DNA from: Bin5 sp965116395
GTDB taxonomy: Bacteria > Chloroflexota > Anaerolineae > Caldilineales > Caldilineaceae
Assembly (NCBI GenBank): GCA_965116395.1
Contig: OZ220684.1
Location: forward strand, 2,108,001 to 2,172,000
Length of the DNA: 64,000 nt
Direction of reading: 5' to 3'
In this document: piece after piece, positions 52,373-62,311 of the stretch
Position numbering within the stretch: the first letter of the stretch is position 1
How the letters are laid out: every line of letters begins with the position of its first letter
Position numbers and translations under genes: made by a program
Notes under the pieces: generated by a model
Told to the model about the DNA's origin: nothing
What the model saw: the letters and a program-made list of their open reading frames with translations, nothing else
Databases searched by the model: none

Positions 52373-55309
52373 CTACGCCACCTCGCGCACGGGTGCGTCG
52401 CCCTGCTTCGCATCGGCCCTCATGTGGCAGACTTTATACTTCTTCCCGCTGCCGCACCAGCAGGGATCGTTGCGCTTGGGCCGGTTGTTCGTGTTGCGAA
52501 CCGTCTTCGGTTGCGATGTATCCGACCGATTTGTCTGAATATTGCGCGCAATCGGCGTCGGCAGCGTCGGCGCCTTCTGCACCTGCAATGTCATTACCGT
52601 CGTCACAATATCGGAGCGGATGTCGTTCATCAACTCCTGATACATGGCATAGGCTTCGCGTTTGTAGGCAACCAGCGGGTCCACCTGCGCAATCGCCTGT
52701 AAACCGATCCCTTCCCGCAGCCTGTCCAGATCGGTCAGGTGACGAACCCAGCGGTGGTCCACCGCGCGCATCATAATCTGGCGTTCGGCATCCCGCAGCA
52801 TGTCGGCATCGATCTCCTGTTCCTTCTCATCATAGGTCTGATGCGCGATCTCAGCCGCCTGTTCTGTGATGGCGTCGGCGTCCAAATCCTGCCACTGGGT
52901 CGGTTCAAAGTTCTGTGGAAATGGGAAGACCGTCCGCAGCGCCTGCAGCATCTCTTCCGAATTCCACTCCTCTTCAAAGCGATTGGCCGTGTGTGCCTGC
53001 ACAACCGCATCGATCTCATCGGTGATCATCTCCTGAATCGCGGGCTTCAGCGACGGCTCGGTCAGAAGCCGGCGCCGCTGCATGTAGATCGTCTCCCGCT
53101 GCTCATTGACCACCTCATCGTATTTCAGCACGTGTTTACGGATGTCGAAGTTGTGGCCTTCCACCCGGGTCTGCGCGTTTTCGATCGCCTTGCTGATCAT
53201 ATTGTGCTTGATCGGCTGATCGTCCTCCAGGCCGAGGCGGTCCATCACACCCGTCACCCGGTCGCCGCCGAAACGCCGCACCAGTTCGTCCTCCAGGCTG
53301 AGGAAGAAGCGGCTGGCGCCCGGGTCGCCCAAACGTCCGGAGCGGCCGCGCAACTGGTTATCGATGCGTCGCGCCTCGTGGCGTTCCGTGCCGACCACAT
53401 ACAGGCCGCCCACGGACAGCACCTTCTCCTGGGCCTTCTTCGTCGCGTCCCAGTATTCCTTGAGCACCGCGGCCCAGCGTGTGTTATAGGTCTCCGTGGG
53501 GTCCTGGCCGCCCTTGAGCTGCTCCAGGCAGTGGTTCCAGGCCAGTTGGGGGATGCCGGTCAACTCGACGCCGTCTTTGCGCAGTTGATCTCTGGCGAGG
53601 CCCTCATAGTTGCCTCCCAGTAGGATGTCGACACCGCGGCCGGCCATATTGGTGGCAATCGTGACCGCGCCGGGCCGTCCCGCCTGCGCAATGATCGTCG
53701 CCTCGCGCTCGTGGTTCTTGGCGTTCAGCACCTCATGTGGAATGCCGCGGCGTCTCAACATACGGCTGACAAGTTCGCTTGTCTCGATGGCAACCGTGCC
53801 CACCAGCACCGGTTGGCCCTCTTCGTGGGAGCGGCCGATCTCATCGATCACCGCCCCGAATTTGGCCGACTGGTCCTTATAGATCACATCTTCCTCATCC
53901 AGGCGGATCGTTGGCAGATGGGTTGGGACCGCCACCACGTCGAGATTGTAAATGCTCTGGAACTCCTCCTCTTCCGTCTTGGCCGTACCTGTCATGCCGG
54001 CCAGTTTGTTGTACATGCGGAAGAAGTTCTGGAACGTAATCGTCGCCAGGGTCATCGACTCTTTCTTGACGCGCACGCCTTCCTTGGCCTCAATCGCCTG
54101 GTGCAGGCCCTCGCCGTAGCGCCGCCCCTCCATCAGCCGCCCCGTGAACTCGTCGACGATGATCACTTCGTTGTTGCGGATGATGTAGTCTTTGTCGCGG
54201 TGATACAGGGCGTGGCCCCGCAGCGCGTTGTCGAGATAAGGGAGCATCTCGAAATGGGCCGGGTCATACAGATTTTCCAGCCCCAGCTTTTTCTCCACCG
54301 TCGCGATGCCCTCTTCGGTGAGTGTAGACACCTTCTCCTTTTCGTTAACCTCGTAGTCCGTGCCGGCCCGCATGCCGCGCACCATTTGCGCGAACTGTCT
54401 GTAATAGTCGCTGCTCTCCTGCGACTCGCCCGAAATGATCAGCGGTGTGCGCGCCTCGTCGATCAGAATGTTGTCCACCTCATCCACGATTGCGTAGTGC
54501 AGCTCCCGTTGGGACCGGCGCTCCTTGTCCAACACCATGTTGTCGCGCAGATAATCGAACCCGAACTCGTTGTTGGTGCCGTACGTGATGTCCGCCTGAT
54601 ACGCCTCCTGCCGCCTGATCGGACGCAGGTTCTGGAAGCGATCGTCCTCTGCGGGGAACTCAGGGTCATACAGAAAGCTGCCCTTATCCGGATTGCCGGC
54701 ACTGTTCTGGATGACCGCGGCCGAAAGCCCCAACAGCTGGTACACCGGCCCCATCAACTGCAAACCGACTTTGGACAGATAGTCGTTCGGCGTGACAAGA
54801 TGGGCGCCCCGCCCGGCCAGCGCGTTCAGGTAGAGCGGCAGAGTCGCCACCAGTGTTTTGCCCTCGCCGGTCTTCATCTCCGCGATCGTGCTCGAGTGGA
54901 GCACGCCGCCGCCGATCAGCTGCACGTCATAGTGCCGCAGACCGATCGTGCGCCGCGCGGCTTCGCGCACCGCCGCGAACGCCTCCGGCATCATCTCGTC
55001 GAGAATCTCCTGCTCCTCGTCCAGCAGATCTTTGCGAATTCGTTCCACTTCGATGCGGGCAAAGCGCTGCTCATCGGTGCCCGCCACCGACGCGTACTCG
55101 CCTTCCGCGCCGGCCAGCGCATCCCGCAGCTCGGTCGTTTCGCCGATGATCCGCTGGCGGAACTCCTGTGTCATCTCTTTGAATTCGTCGTTGTCCATCC
55201 GTTCGAAGCGTTCTTCCAACCCGTTGATCTCTTCAACCAGTGGCTGCAGCCGCTTCAATGCCTTATCGTTCGGATCACCGACAATTTTGGTCAGAAATTT
55301 CTTTAGCAT
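52373..55309 (-). CDS. secA: Protein translocase ATPase SecA
   Basis: A 978-residue SecA, the motor of Sec protein export. Walker A is MKTGEGKT; DEVDNILIDEARTPLIISG is the DEAD-type box with its flank; TNMAGRGVDILLGGN is motif V. The C-terminus has the SEC-C zinc motif CWCGSGKKYKVCH, which binds SecB or ribosomes. I chose the ATG at 55309 (MLKKFLTKI) with AGAAGGATG upstream over the frame to 55354. It is divergent from the LysM gene. Confidence 0.97.
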   Translation of the reverse strand: MLKKFLTKIVGDPNDKALKRLQPLVEEINGLEERFERMDNDEFKEMTQEFRQRIIGETTELRDALAGAEGEYASVAGTDEQRFARIEVERIRKDLLDEEQEILDEMMPEAFAAVREAARRTIGLRHYDVQLIGGGVLHSSTIAEMKTGEGKTLVATLPLYLNALAGRGAHLVTPNDYLSKVGLQLMGPVYQLLGLSAAVIQNSAGNPDKGSFLYDPEFPAEDDRFQNLRPIRRQEAYQADITYGTNNEFGFDYLRDNMVLDKERRSQRELHYAIVDEVDNILIDEARTPLIISGESQESSDYYRQFAQMVRGMRAGTDYEVNEKEKVSTLTEEGIATVEKKLGLENLYDPAHFEMLPYLDNALRGHALYHRDKDYIIRNNEVIIVDEFTGRLMEGRRYGEGLHQAIEAKEGVRVKKESMTLATITFQNFFRMYNKLAGMTGTAKTEEEEFQSIYNLDVVAVPTHLPTIRLDEEDVIYKDQSAKFGAVIDEIGRSHEEGQPVLVGTVAIETSELVSRMLRRRGIPHEVLNAKNHEREATIIAQAGRPGAVTIATNMAGRGVDILLGGNYEGLARDQLRKDGVELTGIPQLAWNHCLEQLKGGQDPTETYNTRWAAVLKEYWDATKKAQEKVLSVGGLYVVGTERHEARRIDNQLRGRSGRLGDPGASRFFLSLEDELVRRFGGDRVTGVMDRLGLEDDQPIKHNMISKAIENAQTRVEGHNFDIRKHVLKYDEVVNEQRETIYMQRRRLLTEPSLKPAIQEMITDEIDAVVQAHTANRFEEEWNSEEMLQALRTVFPFPQNFEPTQWQDLDADAITEQAAEIAHQTYDEKEQEIDADMLRDAERQIMMRAVDHRWVRHLTDLDRLREGIGLQAIAQVDPLVAYKREAYAMYQELMNDIRSDIVTTVMTLQVQKAPTLPTPIARNIQTNRSDTSQPKTVRNTNNRPKRNDPCWCGSGKKYKVCHMRADAKQGDAPVREVA

Positions 55310-55699
55310 ATCGCATCCTTCTGTTTGCCCGTTGCCGACTGCAACGGTTCGCACATTCAGCCGCGGACAAAATCGATGGGGCGTCTCGCCTTCCCTTATG
55401 CAATACGAAACAGGGAGGAAAGCGGCTCTATCATATGAACGTACTTTCGTCCCGTCAGCCCCTCAATCACAACAATCGCAGTCCAGGCTGCACCGCATAT
55501 TCTACCATGCACCGCAAAACCGCCACTAGTGGCCGCTCCTGCTCGTTTCCCTGCCTTCTGTTTCTTGTCAGTGTGGCAGCATCCTATGATGAAGAATAAT
55601 GGGTCAGTACAGACTTTCAGCGATCTATGCTACAATGTCAGCCGGGGCCAGTGTCGTCCACAGGCCGCCTTTTCCCTAGCTACAGGCCGCCGCAGTTAA
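55310..55699. other. Divergent promoter region of secA and LysM gene
   Basis: 390 bp without a gene. Towards the right there is a likely extended -10 element, TGC TACAAT (55628-55636), about 65 bp before the LysM gene; its -35 is poor. I see nothing else I can name. Open frames here have no ribosome-binding sites. Confidence 0.4.
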
Positions 55700-56461
55700 A
55701 TGAACCGCCGTCTTCTCGTCTTTTTCATCCTCGTCAACGCCTTTGTCAGTCTGACAATTGCCTTGACCGTCGTTTGGATAGCGGAGCAGCGGCGGCCCAG
55801 GCCGGAGGAACTGGTCGTGCCGCCAACACCCGCTCCAGCCGTGATTCTGGTTGCAACGCCAACGTCGGGGGATGCACAGACAACCCCGGGGAACGGATCC
55901 CTCCCGTCAGAAACTCCTACCGAAGTCACGGCGCCGCCTGAAACGGGCGAAACGGAGATTTACGTGGTCGAGAGAGGGGATAGCCTGTCGGCCATCGCGG
56001 CCCGTTTCGGCGTCACTCCGAGCAGGCTGCTGGAAATCAACGATCTGGCCGACCCAAACTTAGTCTATGTTGGCCAGCGTCTGATCATTCCTGCCTCTCA
56101 ACAGCAAGCCGGCGCGCCCGGCGGCAGCGCGGTCGGTCTGCCGCAGCAGGGTCTGCAACTGCGTATCCAGAACGCCGGCGACTTGGCCGCAGAATCGGTG
56201 CAGATAGTGAACGATAGCAATGGCGCCGTTGACCTGCAAGGGTGGACTCTCAGCAGCGACGGGGGGCCGCTCTATACTTTCGGCAGCGTCCTTCTATTCC
56301 CCGGAAGTGGGATTTGGCTGCACACGGGCTCTGGCCAGGACAACAGCATCAATCGCTATTGGGGTCAGGCGGAAACGGTTTGGCAAAGCGGCTCAACCGT
56401 TGTTCTGCGCGACGCCAGCGGTGAACTGATTGCACAGAGTACAGTGGCCGCTAGCGAATAA
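55700..56461 (+). CDS. LysM and lamin-tail domain protein
   Basis: A 253-residue envelope protein: an N-terminal signal anchor (LLVFFILVNAFVSLTIALTVVW), a Pro/Thr-rich linker, a LysM domain at about 88-131 (IYVVERGDSLSAIAARFGV, LVYVGQRLIIP) that binds peptidoglycan, and a C-terminal lamin-tail (LTD) beta-sandwich at about 155-250 (ESVQIVNDSNGAVDLQGWTL). It is likely surface-exposed, anchoring to the wall. LTD domains are frequent in Chloroflexota surface proteins. It has the same orientation as the following three to four genes. Confidence 0.88.
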   Translation: MNRRLLVFFILVNAFVSLTIALTVVWIAEQRRPRPEELVVPPTPAPAVILVATPTSGDAQTTPGNGSLPSETPTEVTAPPETGETEIYVVERGDSLSAIAARFGVTPSRLLEINDLADPNLVYVGQRLIIPASQQQAGAPGGSAVGLPQQGLQLRIQNAGDLAAESVQIVNDSNGAVDLQGWTLSSDGGPLYTFGSVLLFPGSGIWLHTGSGQDNSINRYWGQAETVWQSGSTVVLRDASGELIAQSTVAASE

Positions 56462-56493
56462 CCAAAAGCTTTTGCGAAAGGAAATGACGTTCC

Positions 56494-57057
56494 ATGGCAG
56501 CGACTGAACCACCCGATAAACAGGACAGAGGGAGGCCCAGAAAGCGGCGCTACTTCCGCCGCCGCCGGCGCAAGAGTAACCAGGACGCGTCCCTCGCTGC
56601 TGAGCAGAGGGCTGACGACGATGCCCAGCCACCGCAGCGTACTCGTTCCAAGAGCCAGAATCGCCGCCGCAGTGACAACCGGCGCCGCTCTTCCCGGCGC
56701 CGCAGCAGCGCCGCGCGCTCGCAGGCGAATCAGGTGCAGTATGCCGAAGAAGAGAGTCAGCCGCAAGGCGAGGTGTATATCTACACCCATGTTATCCGCC
56801 CCACATACAGGGAGGGCCTCGGCGGGGAATTCCAGGCCGATCATTCGCTGAACCTCTCCGGCGCCACCGTCAGCGCACCCGTAGGCATGGACTATCTTCT
56901 GGAGAATATCGAGCGGCAGTTGGATGAGTGGTTCAATCCGAGCGCAGACTCGACAACTGAGGACAACGGCGACACGAGCCAGGAGGAAGAGCCCAGCGCC
57001 GCGCAGGAGATGGCGGATGAGAGCCGCACGCATGACGACAATTCCAACAGTGGATAG
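56494..57057 (+). CDS. Arg-rich hypothetical protein
   Basis: A 187-residue protein with a strongly basic, low-complexity N-terminal half (KRRYFRRRRRKSNQ, RSDNRRRSSRRRSS) and a short conserved-looking core (EVYIYTHVIRPTYREGLGGEF, then SGATVSAP.GMDYLLENI.RQLDEWF) ahead of an acidic tail. The basic part may bind nucleic acid, comparable to tails of ribosome-associated proteins. AAGGA lies 13 bases before the ATG. It lies 32 bp after the LysM gene and 33 bp before asnS, so an operon is likely. Confidence 0.6.
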   Translation: MAATEPPDKQDRGRPRKRRYFRRRRRKSNQDASLAAEQRADDDAQPPQRTRSKSQNRRRSDNRRRSSRRRSSAARSQANQVQYAEEESQPQGEVYIYTHVIRPTYREGLGGEFQADHSLNLSGATVSAPVGMDYLLENIERQLDEWFNPSADSTTEDNGDTSQEEEPSAAQEMADESRTHDDNSNSG

Positions 57058-57090
57058 AATCGCCTGCGCACCACGACAGAGGACTGATCT

Positions 57091-58434
57091 GTGGACAAAG
57101 TAATCACGATCCGGCAGATGTCCGCACATGTGGGTGAGACGGTAACCCTGGAAGGCTGGCTTTACAGCAAGACAGGCAAAGGCCGGCTCCAATTCCTGCA
57201 GGTGCGCGACGGCGGCGGCGTCTGCCAGGCGGTTGTATTCAGAGGCAATGTCAGCGACGAGACGTTCGAACTCGCCCGCGCACTCACCCAGGAAAGCAGC
57301 CTGCGAGTCACCGGCACCGTCAAAGCCGACACGCGCGCGCCGGGCATCCCCGGCGGCTATGAACTCGACTTGACCGACCTCGAAGTGGTCCAGATCGCCG
57401 CTGAGTACCCGATTCAGCCCAAAGAGCATGGCGTCGAGTTTCTCGTCAAGAATCGCCACCTCTGGATTCGCTCCAGCCGCCAGTGGGCCATAATGCGGGT
57501 TCGCGCGACCGTCATTCGCGCCATCCGCGGCTGGCTGGACAACAACGGCTACCTCAACGTGGACACGCCGATCCTCACCCCCAACGCCGCCGAAGGCACA
57601 ACGACTCTCTTCGAGATCGATTTCCACGGTGAGCCGGCCTATCTGGCCCAGACCGGCCAACTCTACAGTGAAGCCACTATCCTCGCCTTTGGCAAAGTCT
57701 ACTGCTTCGGGCCGACTTTTCGCGCCGAAAAGAGCAAAACGCGCCGCCATCTGCAAGAGTTTTGGATGGTGGAGCCCGAGATCGCCTTCTGCGACCTGGA
57801 CGGGCTGATGGAGATCGAAGAGCAGTTCGTCAGCCACATCGTTCAGCGCTGTTTGGAGGAAAATGCCGAAGAGCTGAAGCTGCTGGAACGGGATACTTCG
57901 GCCCTGGAACAGGTGACACCCAGCTTCCCGCGCATCCACTACGACGAAGCCGTTGAAATGGTCAACCGCGCCGCCGCTGCCGGCGAACTGGTGCCCGGCT
58001 ATAAGGACAAAGTACCCCATATCGAGTGGGGCGATGATTTTGGCAGCCCGCACGAGACCTACATTGCCGCCCAATTCGACAAGCCGGTCTTTGTGCATCA
58101 CTACCCGACCCAGGTGAAAGCGTTCTACATGGAGCCCGAACCCGACCGGCCGGAGGTCTGCCGCAGCGTCGATCTGCTGGCGCCGGAAGGGTATGGCGAG
58201 ATCACAGGCGGCAGTGAACGGATGGCCGATGTCGATAAGCTGGTTGCCGGCATCGAGGAGCACGGCCTGCCCATGGACGCGTTTGACTGGTATGTCGATC
58301 TGCGCCGCTATGGCACCGTTGTGCATAGCGGTTTCGGTCTGGGCCTGGAGCGCACCGTCGCCTGGATCTGCGGCGTGACGCACCTGCGGGAGGCGATCGC
58401 TTTCCCCCGCACGCTTGGCTCCATGCGCCCATAA
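57091..58434 (+). CDS. asnS: Asparagine-tRNA ligase
   Basis: A 447-residue class IIb aminoacyl-tRNA synthetase: an OB-fold anticodon-binding domain (residues 1-110, TLEGWLYSKTGKGRLQFLQVRDG) and the catalytic domain with motif 2 (FGPTFRAEKSKTRRHLQEFWMVEPE) and motif 3 (GFGLGLERTVAWICG), ending in FPRTLGSMRP. Presence of asnS implies direct Asn-tRNA charging. GTG start. It is followed after 53 bp by the WecA/MraY-type gene. Confidence 0.95.
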   Translation: MDKVITIRQMSAHVGETVTLEGWLYSKTGKGRLQFLQVRDGGGVCQAVVFRGNVSDETFELARALTQESSLRVTGTVKADTRAPGIPGGYELDLTDLEVVQIAAEYPIQPKEHGVEFLVKNRHLWIRSSRQWAIMRVRATVIRAIRGWLDNNGYLNVDTPILTPNAAEGTTTLFEIDFHGEPAYLAQTGQLYSEATILAFGKVYCFGPTFRAEKSKTRRHLQEFWMVEPEIAFCDLDGLMEIEEQFVSHIVQRCLEENAEELKLLERDTSALEQVTPSFPRIHYDEAVEMVNRAAAAGELVPGYKDKVPHIEWGDDFGSPHETYIAAQFDKPVFVHHYPTQVKAFYMEPEPDRPEVCRSVDLLAPEGYGEITGGSERMADVDKLVAGIEEHGLPMDAFDWYVDLRRYGTVVHSGFGLGLERTVAWICGVTHLREAIAFPRTLGSMRP

Positions 58435-58487
58435 GCCCTGGGAGCGCCGGCGCCTCGCCTGCTTCCCGGCCCTATCCGTTCACAGCC

Positions 58488-59573
58488 GTGTTCTACCTCT
58501 CAATTCTGCTCGTCGCCCTCATTCTTGCCCTCATCCTTACGCCAGTCTCCGTACGGCTCGGCCTCCGGCTCGGCTTGGTGGACCGCCCTGGCGAGCGCCG
58601 TAAACACGCGGGTGTCGTGCCGCGCACAGGCGGGCTGGCTATCTTCGCCGCCTTTACTCTGACCGTGTTCGCTCTTCTTCTGCTCATGTCAGGTGCGCTG
58701 CCCCAGCTTGACGCCTCCTGGCTGCCGCCGCAGGACGATCCCAAGGAGAGCCGCCGTTTTATTGCTCTTCTGATCGGCGGCGCCTTCTGCGCACTCGCCG
58801 GCTTTCTCGACGACCGCTACGAGTTCTCCTGGCGGCCCCAATTCGTAATTCAGGCTGTTGCCGGCCTGATCGCCATCGCCGGTCTGATCTTCATCAAGCA
58901 CGTAAACAATCCGTTCGCAAGCGGGTTCCTTTTCGGGCCCGATGGATTCCCCTGGTGGCTGGTCGGCCCGCTGACGCTATTCTGGTTCATGGGAATGATG
59001 AATACCGTCAATTTTCTTGACGGCTTGAACGGTCTGGTTGCCGGTGTCACCGTCATTTTTTGCGCCATTCTCAGCATTCACATGATCTTCTTCACCCAGC
59101 CGCCCCAACTGAGCGTGGCGGTGCTGCCGTTAGCGCTGCTCGGCGTCGGCGTGGGATTTCTGTTCTTCAATTTTGCCCCGGCGCGGGTCTTCATGGGCAG
59201 CAGCGGCAGCTATTTTCTCGGTTTTGCTCTGGCCGCGCTGGGGATTATCGGCGGGGCGAGGCTTGCCACCGTTCTGCTGATTCTCGGCCTGCCGATTCTG
59301 GACGTAGTGTGGCTGATCTACAGCCGCTCGCGACGGGGTGTCTCTGTGGGCCAGGGCGGGCGCGATCACCTGCACCTGCGGCTGCGGGACAAAGGCCTGG
59401 CCGAACACACTATCGTGATTGGCTATTGGGCCTTCTGCGCACTTTTCGGCGGGCTGACCCTCTTGCTGGATGATCGCCTCTACAAACTGGTGGCGCTGAT
59501 TGGGCTGGCCATTATCGGCCTGCTCGTCCTGCTCTGGGCAGCGCGGCCGTCCACTTTGAGTGAAGACAAATGA
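58488..59573 (+). CDS. Undecaprenyl-phosphate sugar-1-phosphate transferase (WecA/MraY type)
   Basis: A 361-residue integral membrane enzyme with about ten membrane segments. GFLDDRYEF and NTVNFLDGLNGLVAG are the catalytic Asp-rich motifs of the family, and GGRDHLHLRL is the histidine motif of the WecA/TagO/Rgp branch. It transfers GlcNAc-1-phosphate or a related sugar to undecaprenyl phosphate, starting a wall polymer or glycan. GTG start. The stop overlaps the tsaD start (ATGA at 59570). Confidence 0.92.
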   Translation: MFYLSILLVALILALILTPVSVRLGLRLGLVDRPGERRKHAGVVPRTGGLAIFAAFTLTVFALLLLMSGALPQLDASWLPPQDDPKESRRFIALLIGGAFCALAGFLDDRYEFSWRPQFVIQAVAGLIAIAGLIFIKHVNNPFASGFLFGPDGFPWWLVGPLTLFWFMGMMNTVNFLDGLNGLVAGVTVIFCAILSIHMIFFTQPPQLSVAVLPLALLGVGVGFLFFNFAPARVFMGSSGSYFLGFALAALGIIGGARLATVLLILGLPILDVVWLIYSRSRRGVSVGQGGRDHLHLRLRDKGLAEHTIVIGYWAFCALFGGLTLLLDDRLYKLVALIGLAIIGLLVLLWAARPSTLSEDK

Positions 59574-60838
59574 GCTTGACGCACACAGGCGGCGCGCCTG
59601 CATGCCGCATCCTCGCTATCGAGACCAGTTGCGACGAGACCGCGGCCGCGGTCGTGGCGGACGGCCGCCATATCCTCAGCAACCGGGTCGCCAGCCAGAT
59701 CGAGCTCCACCGGCGTTTCGGCGGCGTCTACCCGGAGGTCGCCAGCCGTCAGCACGTTCTCGCAATTCAGACCGTCGTCGAGGACGCGCTCGCGGATGCC
59801 TCGGTCGCGCATGTGCGCGATTTGGACGCCATCGCCGTCACCCACGGCCCAGGCCTGGCCGGCAGTCTGCTTGTCGGCGTCAATCTCGCCAAAGGGCTGG
59901 CCTTCGCCAGCGGCCTGCCGCTGGTGCCCGTGAATCACCTGGAAGGGCACATCTACAGCAACTGGCTACATGCGGACACTTCACTCGACATCGCGCGCAA
60001 ACAACGAAGTGGTAGCGCATCTGAACAGTTCCCGGCGCTGATCCTGATCGTCTCCGGCGGCCATACCGAACTCGTGCTGATGGAAGATCATTGCCACTAC
60101 CGGCACCTGGGCGCAACCCTGGACGATGCCGCCGGGGAAGCGTTCGACAAGGTGGCGCGCCTCCTGGAACTGGGCTATCCGGGCGGCCCGGCCATTCAAG
60201 CGGCCGCGGAGGCCGGCGATGCCCGCCGTTTCCATCTCCCCCGCCCACTTATGCGGCCCGGTCGGCGGACACAGCGCCAGCCGGACGCGCAGACGTCTCC
60301 CCTGCCCGCCATCCTGCCCGTCCGCGGCGAGCACCGCTTCAATTTCAGCTTCTCCGGCCTGAAGACAGCCGTTCTCAATCTGATGCGTCAACTCGAACGC
60401 GAGGGAACGGACGCACGCCAGAAGCAGACCGCGGCCGATATTGCCGCCGCTTTTCAGATGGCTGTTGTGGATGTGCTGGTGGGTAAAACCGCCGATGCCG
60501 CCGACGAGTTTGCCGTGAAGCAGGTCTGTATCTGCGGCGGTGTCAGCGCCAATGGGCTGTTACGCCGGACCGCTGAACAGCATTTCGCAGAGATGGGTCT
60601 GCCGCTGCGCTGCCCGCCGCTTTTTCTGTGCACGGACAATGCCGCCATGATCGGCGCCGCCGCCTACTACAGGCGGTCATATAGCGCAGCCCGGCAACGC
60701 GCCCCGCAGGACCGTGCGCACCGGCAGCCTGCCGAAGCGGCCGCGCATTCAACTCCGCGCGGCGAGCCGTCCACGCGCGATTTCCTCGCCCTTGACGTAT
60801 ATGCAAGTCTGCCTTTGGTGGATACTACGGGGCTGTGA
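59570..60838 (+). CDS. tsaD: tRNA threonylcarbamoyladenosine transferase TsaD
   Basis: A 422-residue TsaD/Kae1/Gcp protein, the catalytic subunit for t6A37 in ANN-decoding tRNAs. ILAIETSCDETAAAVV opens the ASKHA fold, H123 and H127 in VNHLEGH bind iron or zinc, and ICGGVSANGLLRR and FLCTDNAAMIG complete it. Relative to a usual 340 residues there is an Arg/Pro-rich insertion near 228-250 and an Ala/Arg-rich C-terminal tail of about 55 residues. It is translationally coupled to the WecA-type gene by a 4-bp overlap. Confidence 0.95.
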   Translation: MSLTHTGGAPACRILAIETSCDETAAAVVADGRHILSNRVASQIELHRRFGGVYPEVASRQHVLAIQTVVEDALADASVAHVRDLDAIAVTHGPGLAGSLLVGVNLAKGLAFASGLPLVPVNHLEGHIYSNWLHADTSLDIARKQRSGSASEQFPALILIVSGGHTELVLMEDHCHYRHLGATLDDAAGEAFDKVARLLELGYPGGPAIQAAAEAGDARRFHLPRPLMRPGRRTQRQPDAQTSPLPAILPVRGEHRFNFSFSGLKTAVLNLMRQLEREGTDARQKQTAADIAAAFQMAVVDVLVGKTADAADEFAVKQVCICGGVSANGLLRRTAEQHFAEMGLPLRCPPLFLCTDNAAMIGAAAYYRRSYSAARQRAPQDRAHRQPAEAAAHSTPRGEPSTRDFLALDVYASLPLVDTTGL

Positions 60839-60875
60839 TCGACCTGGGGGCGCAGGCGCGACGCCTGTTCTGTCT

Positions 60876-62264
60876 CTAATCGCCTGCGGGTGAATTGGCG
60901 GTCTGGGAAGCGGGCGGCGCAGGCGCGTCCTCTTCCAACGCCGCCTCAGGGACTGCAGGCGTGTCGTCCGCTTCCGAAACAACGACCCGGCGGTAGATGC
61001 CGCCGCGCTGCGTCTGTGTACTCGGATTGCGTTCGCTGAAAGGCTGATAGTTGAGCAGCTTGGCGTGGGTATAGCTGCCGATCAGCCGCAAGCTGGCGAC
61101 GACCGGCGCGGCCAGAAACGCGCCCAGTATCCCCCCCACGCTCGCGCCCACCACGACGCCGCATACCACCACCACCGGATGCAAATGAACGCTCGAGCCG
61201 ATCACGCGCGGCACCAGAAGTTGATGTTCCAACTGCTGAATGATGAAGTAGACCCCGATTATCAACAGAGCGAAATTCAGGTTGCTCAGTTCGAGCGTCG
61301 AACTTCCTTGCGCCAGCGCGATGATCACGGCTGGGATCATCGCCAGAATCGGACCGATATTGGGCAGAATTTCCAGCGCCCCGGCCAAAAGCGCCAGAAT
61401 CAGCGCGCCCCGCATCCCCAACAGGCTCAGCGAAAAATAGGTCGCCACTCCGATCGATAAAGAGAGGATGAGTTGGCCGCGAAAGAAGGCGTTCCAGATG
61501 TTGCGCAGCCGGCGCATCAACTCCACGCCCTCCGAATAATACTCGACCGGGAACAGCCCTTCCACATACCGCTGGATGCGGGGCGCGTCTTTGGTAATGT
61601 ATAAGCTGATGAAGAAGAGAAGCAGCAGAAACACGACCGTAGTGACGATGCTGCCAACAACCGTCAAGCCGATTGTCGCCGTGCTGCTCACCACGTTCGT
61701 CGCTGTACTCAAAAGCTGATTGATATAATCCAGAATCTGCTGCGCACCGGGCAGGAAGCGTTCAACCTCAATCTCATCGGCAAACGTCTGCTGGATCTGG
61801 CCCACCACCCCCTCAAACGTGACATCGAGACCAAGGATTTTGCCACTGGTTGGAATGTCTGCGACCAAATCTTGCAGATAGAGCAGAAAGTTCTCAGTCG
61901 CTGTCGGCACGTCAAAATAGAGTGCCCTGAGTTGGGACAACAAAATAGGCACAAGCAGAACGGGTGCCAGTATCAACAGAACCAGGAACAGCAGGTATAA
62001 GACGATCGTGCTCACGCTGCGGGGAATGCGCAGCCGTTCAAACATATCGACAATCGGAATCAGGAAGTAGGAGACAAGCCCCGCCATAATCAGTATCGGC
62101 AGGACCGGACGGCTGACCCAGAAGATGAGCGCGCCGAAGACGAACAAAACGATCAGGACTGTTCTTTTGGTCGCGGTATCCCACGCGGTGTTCGGCGCCA
62201 GAACTGAACTTGAACTTTGGGATTCAGTTTCTTCCGCTGTGGATGGCGGTGTCATGGAATCCAT
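60876..62264 (-). CDS. AI-2E family transporter
   Basis: A 462-residue AI-2E/UPF0118 family membrane protein with about eight segments, including LIFWVSRPVLPILIMAGLVSYF and the family motif ALLAGALEILPNIGPILAMIPAV. Members export AI-2, Na+/H+ or other small solutes, so the function here is not fixed. The C-terminus is a disordered acidic tail. I prefer the ATG at 62264; the frame continues to a TTG at 62306 through a 14-bp tandem repeat. It is convergent with tsaD. Confidence 0.88.
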   Translation of the reverse strand: MDSMTPPSTAEETESQSSSSVLAPNTAWDTATKRTVLIVLFVFGALIFWVSRPVLPILIMAGLVSYFLIPIVDMFERLRIPRSVSTIVLYLLFLVLLILAPVLLVPILLSQLRALYFDVPTATENFLLYLQDLVADIPTSGKILGLDVTFEGVVGQIQQTFADEIEVERFLPGAQQILDYINQLLSTATNVVSSTATIGLTVVGSIVTTVVFLLLLFFISLYITKDAPRIQRYVEGLFPVEYYSEGVELMRRLRNIWNAFFRGQLILSLSIGVATYFSLSLLGMRGALILALLAGALEILPNIGPILAMIPAVIIALAQGSSTLELSNLNFALLIIGVYFIIQQLEHQLLVPRVIGSSVHLHPVVVVCGVVVGASVGGILGAFLAAPVVASLRLIGSYTHAKLLNYQPFSERNPSTQTQRGGIYRRVVVSEADDTPAVPEAALEEDAPAPPASQTANSPAGD

Positions 62265-62283
62265 TATTTGGAGGCCACTATAT

Positions 62284-62311
62284 GGGACCCACTGCACGGG
62301 ACCCAATGTAC
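62284..62311. repeat. 14-bp imperfect tandem repeat
   Basis: GGGACCCACTGCAC and GGGACCCAATGTAC, directly adjacent and identical at 12 of 14 positions, just upstream of the AI-2E-type gene. Its role, if any, is unknown. Confidence 0.55.

Noticed and set aside
53711..55306. 531-codon plus-strand open frame
   Set aside because: Antisense shadow of secA.
56365..58383. 672-codon minus-strand open frame
   Set aside because: Antisense to asnS and neighbours; those are clear genes and the frame has no recognisable motif.
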